From: Megalopta genalis
Lineage: Eukaryota > Arthropoda > Insecta > Hymenoptera > Halictidae
NCBI RefSeq assembly: GCF_051020955.1
Contig: NC_135014.1
Span: 23,350,721 to 23,414,720, forward strand
Direction of reading: 5' to 3'
Length of the DNA: 64,000 nucleotides
A model generated the notes under the pieces. That model was not told the origin of the DNA, did not search any database, and was given only the letters and a program-made list of their open reading frames with translations. Shown in pieces: positions 59,345-64,000 of the stretch; within the stretch, counting starts at the first letter, position 1, and each line of letters starts with the position of its first letter. A program made the position numbers and the translations under genes.

Positions 59345-59790
59345 AATTAATAACCCTAAATTTTAGACTGTGGCACATTGTTTGCAACCCGTTACATGCA
59401 AATACAGAAACATTTAACGAACTTGAAAATATTGTTACATTGTTTGCAGCTCATTGTAATTGATAAGGAAAATCTAACAAATATGGACATGTAAATAGAG
59501 GAACATTTAAAGAATTTAAGGATGCTGTTGCATTGTTCGCAGCACATTACAATTGTTAAGGAAAATCTACCAAATGTAGACATGTAAATAGAGGAACATT
59601 TAAAGAATTTAAGGATGCTGTTGCATCCTTAGCTCATTGCAATCCCTAAGAAACGTTTAACAAATACAGACATTTCTCGGTGAAAATAAAAGGACAGGAC
59701 ATCGACGAGAACCAATACAGCTGCCTTCTCGCTCGTCTCAGTGTCTGAATCATTTAAAAGTCTCAGTCCTTTAATCGTCATAAAGATCTC
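59345..59790 (+). repeat. Local duplication copy 1, with internal 90-bp tandem units
   Basis: About three units of roughly 90 bp (starting near 59397, 59486 and 59579) contain GTAAATAGAGGAACATTTAA and GCATTGTTCGCAGCACATTA. They run into GACATCGACGAGAACCAATA and a CTCAGT-rich tail. The same order recurs at 61690-62100. It lies about 170 bp past the zinc-finger stop codon, and an AATAAA at about 59684 lies inside it, so the transcript 3' end may fall in the repeat. Confidence 0.75.
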
Positions 59791-60584
59791 AGCGTTTCAA
59801 ATATCGAGAAGGTCCCTAGAGTGGCAACAATCTTGCAAAAACGCACCGAGACCGTAGCGAAACGAGGGTCGAAACTGTTGTTTTAGCGCGGGATGGTTTC
59901 CCTCCGTCGCGGCTTTTGCTCTCCCATATAAATTCGAGCCGGTATTGAGACATAAAAATCATAGATAAGCGTGGCGCGCGGTTGTTGCCGTATCTTGGCT
60001 CCTCCGTTGGCTCGCAGCTCGGCCGGCCTTCGGCTTCGCAGCTCTATTAATTAGAGAATCAAGCATCATGGTGTTACACGGCTGCCAATTAACCCCTTCG
60101 CGGAATTCGCGCCGCGCCGTGGCGGCTGAAAGCTACTTAAATGGCAATAATGCCTCACTCGCGAACACACGTAGGCCCCGTAATGTATATTCCACGGTTT
60201 GTTTATGGGCTACCGGAAGCCCCGTTCGTAAATTTGCGGTGCTACCACACGATGTTTACCAGATCCTTCATTTCCATCGAGCAGCTCGCTATACTTCGTA
60301 AACCGTGGTTGTTGAAAAGATGGACGCCGAGTTCGGTTGTTTTAGCAAGTTCCTCACTGTAATTAGTCGTCGTTACTCGAGGTCCGATTTCCATACGGTA
60401 GCCTCGAAAAATCTCAGCGGAGGCATACGATCGTTCATCGACTAGAAAATTGCTCGCAGTAAAGCCTGGGCAAAGGTGCCATCCACTTTCTGTATCATTT
60501 TGTGTAATAAAATACACTGCTCGAAAGAATTATAGCGTAGACAAATTTTGGATAAAAAAGATTGGCCACCTTCGACCGACGAGA
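59791..60584. other. No gene seen; GC-rich 59820-60450
   Basis: Overlapping short ORFs on both strands show no domains. The stretch lies between the duplicated segment and the foldback element. Confidence 0.5.
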
Positions 60585-61055
60585 ACTCCGCGAAACATCA
60601 TCGTAAGGTGATCACTTTTCTTTCAAATTAAAGGTTAAAATCTCTACTTTAAGACAGCGTTCCTGGATTTTGAGTATGACGCACCCTCTTGCCCGCACAC
60701 TCACTTAAAGTAACCCTTTAATTATAAGGCCATATTTGTCATATTAAAAATTTGCCAAGTTTGACGCAATGTACAGACTTTTGTACAATTTTTTCCGGAG
60801 ATACAATTTAAAGCTGATCGAAATTTGATCCTTCCCCTTTAATCTGAACAAAAAGGAACTCGGTTACGATTTTTTTTCACAAAATTACAGAAGCTTAAAG
60901 CAACCATTGCATTTTTGCCATGTCCCACCGGCATTGGCATATGAATTCGATGTTCAAAGTGCAATGGCTTTTAGGACAGAAATCGTAGAGCGAATTGTTT
61001 TACCTCATTTCAAAGAGGAGACTTCGAACTTCAAATCCAGAGTAGTGTCGCGAGA
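60585..61055 (+). repeat. Dispersed foldback repeat family, most complete copy
   Basis: The left part matches 23040-23380. Near the right end (60984-61050), TCATTTCAAAGAGGAGACTTCGAACTTCAAATC in two adjoining blocks is the inverse of the left-hand segment around 60625-60650 (AAATTAAAGG.. AAATCTCTACTTTAAG). This suggests a foldback or MITE-like element with subterminal inverted repeats. Right-arm-only relatives occur at about 30.02, 48.46 and 58.42 kb. Confidence 0.65.
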
Positions 61056-61689
61056 AAAAAGAAACTCGTCCACCAATTACAATAAAATGAAGCATCGTTT
61101 CATTGCAGGCCATTCCGCAACCTCTCCGATCTAAACGCTATCGGCTCCGATTTCGCTAGATCCCGACGAACCCGCTGCCTGTGGATCACGTTCACCAGTA
61201 ATGGCAACTCATCTATTCGAAATTGTAGACTTTTCCCGGCCTCGTCCGTGTTTGCATGTCGGCGGATCTTAATAAGAACTCGGCCTTAATAAGTACCTAG
61301 CCGTGGAACAAAAGCCCGATTAATTCCGACCTGGTCCGACTCGATTCGGATCGGCCTCCGACGCGCGGCCTAGCTTAGGTTCGTCATCAGAGCTCCTCAC
61401 ATAATCATAGTGGTTGTTCGCGTATCGCTGGAACGTGATCCGCGCGCTTGATTACCGAACAATCCGGACCATTTCGTTTGCTGGCGGACCTTTGGAAGCA
61501 GTGCTTCACCCCCGAAGAAACTATACCGGTTGGAACTCCGGTGTCAGTCATCTTAATGATCTTGCCTAATGAATGGCTGTAATCGGAATTAATGTCCGAG
61601 ATTTTAGGGAATGTCGAAATTGATGGTCGTTGATTGATGTAACTGCTGTAAATGATCTTGCATAGGCAAGAAGTGGAAGATATTGAGAA

Positions 61690-62100
61690 ACAGTAATGAA
61701 ATTCGAGGCTGTGCTGCATTGTTTGCAACCCATTACAATTATTTTAATAATTGCCTTCAAAAATATCGACATGCTAATAGAGAGACAATTAAAGAGCTTA
61801 AAAATACTGTTACATTGTTCGCACCTCGTTAAAATCATGAAGGAGAGTTCAACAAATATAGTAAATTCTCCCTAATTGGCGCTCAAATTGTACACAAAAA
61901 TGGACAATTTTGGAAGAGGAGATACGATTATTATAATATTAATGTCTATACAGACATTTCTGAGTCAAAATAAAATAAAGCAACATCGACGAGAACCAAT
62001 ATGGCTGCCATCTCACAATGTTTCAATCATTCGAAGGTCTCAGAGTCCTAAAGACTGAATCGCTTTAAGCTCTCATTCCTTATTTATTTAAAGAATCTCA
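61690..62100 (+). repeat. Local duplication copy 2, interrupted by the half MITE
   Basis: TGCATTGTTTGCAACCCATT, CATGCTAATAGAGAGACAAT, then GACATTTCTGAGTCAAAATA and CATCGACGAGAACCAATATG repeat the order seen at 59345-59790. Here they are split by the element at about 61862. Divergence is visible but modest. Further short duplicates (CCTTTAATCGCGCGTC at 62193 and 62233) follow just downstream. Confidence 0.72.
61862..61938 (+). mobile_element. Half copy of the 41.5-kb MITE
   Basis: TAAATTCTCCCTAATTGGCG and the following bases through GGAAGAGGAGATACGATTATT match the left arm of the 41518-41732 element with few changes. The right arm is missing. It interrupts one copy of a local duplication: ACAAATACAGACATTT in the copy at 59.67 kb is split here by the insert at a TA, which marks the insertion point. 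Confidence 0.75.
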
Positions 62101-64000
62101 GTGATTCGGTTGTTTAAAAGTCTCAAAGCTTCGACCATTCAAAGGTCTCAGTCTTCTAATCGTGTGTCAAATGAAACACGAAACACTGTCAATCCTTTAA
62201 TCGCGCGTCGACCAAAAGCTAAACGTGCGAATCCTTTAATCGCGCGTCAAACAGCAATCATCTTCTCAGCTCGCCAGCCCGTGGCTCGACGATTACCAAA
62301 ACACACCTTAATCTCTTCATCTGGATTTAATTGAACCATAAGCGACGCGCCATTTTCGTCGTGGCTTTTTCCCGTTAAACCTGTCCGGATACCTGTCCAC
62401 CTGGAATTCTTTTCAAGGGTACATTATATAATTTGCTTTTGATAATACGCGAACCGGTCGTCGCCGGTCGGCCTCTCTCAACTGTGCATCTCGAGCACGT
62501 GGGCCACGGTTCTGTCGCCGCACGTGAGAATGGTACTTTAAGGTGCGTGGACACAGCGGGGGCTCGCGTACGGTAATCCGAGAAGAACCGCCCTTTATCT
62601 GATTGCATCTGTGATTCGCGAGCCTCCGGGTGGAACCCTTTGACCATGCCGACACACGCATGTCGCCTCGCGGCCACGTTTTTCCGTCTCTATTCACGAA
62701 TTCGCCGTGCGTCCCGGGCCCCTACCGTGTAAAGAAATTCCGGCCCCCCTCGGGCCCCCGTATTGGCCATCGACTCCTTGAACTATTAAGGCCCGGCTGC
62801 TCTAGGAGATCTTTAAATTCCATCGAATTTCCGGGTCGATTTAAGGTACCATTTCGTTTAAATAGTATCTTCCTAAACGCTGAATCTATAAAATGTATTA
62901 AAGTGACAGACGTGTGTTGTTGTTTTATTAGAATAATAAAACTGGGCTTGTTTATATATTCTGCCGCGTTTAGCATAATGTATGGTTCAACCGAGAAATT
63001 CATTCAATTATTTTCTCTCGAAGAGACGACATGATCTTTTGTTAATCAATGATTCTGTATCACAAATCGGTAGAGGATGATTTAAAGATTCCTGGATATT
63101 TTGAGCAGTTTGAAAATATATTTTTTATTCTAAATCAAAGGACCTAGACGTTTCACTGTCCAAAGGGAGGACAACTATGAAACTATGTTGACAGAGCATT
63201 TTTATAAATGTAGAAGATTGCAGATTTTTATCTTTCTTGCACCGTTACAAAATAATTTTTAAGTAGCATTTGTCAAGCCTCATTTATGTGGAAATTGTTA
63301 AAATATATGTTATGTGGAAATGTTAAAATATAAATAAACAGGAATTTGTCTAAAAATGGAAAAGATTGCATTAGAAGGTATCATCATTGCAAATATTTGC
63401 TAAAATGAATAAACAATTGTCACTCAAGAATGTATGCACTGTATAATGACTCAGAGAGCCTCCAAAAATTAAACGAAAAATTATCAGTCGACCTATAGAT
63501 GAAGAAATTTGTATCAAAACTATAAATCGTCCTAACTAATCTACCGAGTGTAGTACAATAATTTTGGCACCGAATTGTCGCTCAGAAAATACCCCCAAAA
63601 ACGTACCAATTAAAGCAAAAATCGTCGAACTATCTAAAAATGTAAGAAACTAGCACCAAACCGTATTTTCAAGGCAAAATCAGGTAAACCAAAAACTTCG
63701 GCGTCGTAATAATTTTGCGCTAGATTCGTCGCTAGAAAACATGAAGTAACCAGTGTGTGGGTCGCAGCGAGTCCGCCAGAAACGAAACAAACAATCCGCG
63801 AGCGAACAAGACGTTACGGTACCATTTCCGCGTGAGCGTGTTGTCTAACGCGTTCGACCATTATGCGGCCATAATCAGAAGCGTCTGACAAGTCACTAGA
63901 CATTATGAAACAGGGAAAAGACAGCAAGAGAGAGCGAGAGAGAGAAATGAGGGTGTCAGAAGGAAGATAATTAGGCAAACAGCAAGGCAAACGCGGATTA
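62101..64000. other. No gene seen
   Basis: 62440-62800 is GC-rich with ORFs on both strands up to 134 aa, and no domain. 63550-63735 holds a diverged duplicate (AATAATTTTGGCACCGAATT at 63558 and AATAATTTTGCGCTAGATTC at 63708). The end is purine-rich. Confidence 0.5.
63926..63947 (+). repeat. GA-rich simple repeat
   Basis: AGAGAGAGCGAGAGAGAGA near the window end, within a purine-rich stretch. Confidence 0.85.

Noticed and set aside
1..64000. tRNA, rRNA and well-known insect miRNA genes
   Set aside because: I looked for B-box-like GGTTCGA stretches and familiar insect miRNA seeds by eye and saw none that fold convincingly. A covariance-model scan would be needed to exclude them.

Overview
This window looks like eukaryotic, most likely insect, nuclear DNA. 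AT-rich stretches alternate with GC-rich, CpG-containing blocks, introns have canonical GT/AG ends, simple repeats are abundant, and gene density is very low. The mosaic composition would suit a hymenopteran (bee or ant), but no diagnostic gene fixes the taxon, so that is inference. There is no operon structure, rRNA, recognisable tRNA or CRISPR array.

Only one gene can be called with high confidence. It is a C2H2 zinc-finger protein on the + strand. Four coding exons (56311-56642, 56809-56890, 57552-57930, 58805-59178) splice in frame into 388 residues with ten consecutive zinc fingers, ending at a TGA at 59176-59178. Its first coding exon lies upstream. The best candidate is 53926-54024, which has a good ATG context, ends at GTACGT and is phase-compatible.

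Weaker exon candidates on the + strand lie at 20074-20154, 23653-23701, 29220-29339 and 30393-30529. Their splice sites are good and their phases compatible, so they may belong to an unrecognised spliced gene or a non-coding transcript. An isolated candidate lies at 11534-11725.

The rest is intergenic or intronic DNA unusually full of local tandem arrays, nearly every one with its own unit: 32 bp (7.3 kb), about 120 bp (8.8-9.4 kb), two related 30-bp arrays carrying TGAGTCA (13.5-14.1 and 15.1-15.6 kb), about 40 bp (17.8 and 21.5-22.1 kb), 180-200 bp (27.5-28.1 kb), 165 bp (30.8-31.3 kb), 24 bp (32.8 kb), 27 bp (46.2-46.5 kb), alternating 91-bp monomers (51.3-52.0 kb), a 70/140/280-bp higher-order array (55.3-56.2 kb) and a 39-bp minisatellite in a zinc-finger-gene intron (56.9-57.4 kb).

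Mobile-element traces are a 215-bp hairpin mariner-type MITE with TA target duplication (41518-41732), a half copy of it (about 61.86-61.94 kb) inside one copy of a local duplication (59.35-59.79 and 61.69-62.1 kb), a foldback repeat family (23.0, 30.0, 48.5, 58.4 and 60.6-61.05 kb), and a nested inverted-repeat complex at 32.7-35.1 kb. Several GC-rich blocks with many TAATTA-type motifs (8.2-8.6, 20.9-21.3, 26.9-27.5, 38.4-38.7, 52.0-52.6, 54.4-55.1 kb) look like conserved regulatory DNA, but this needs alignment to test.
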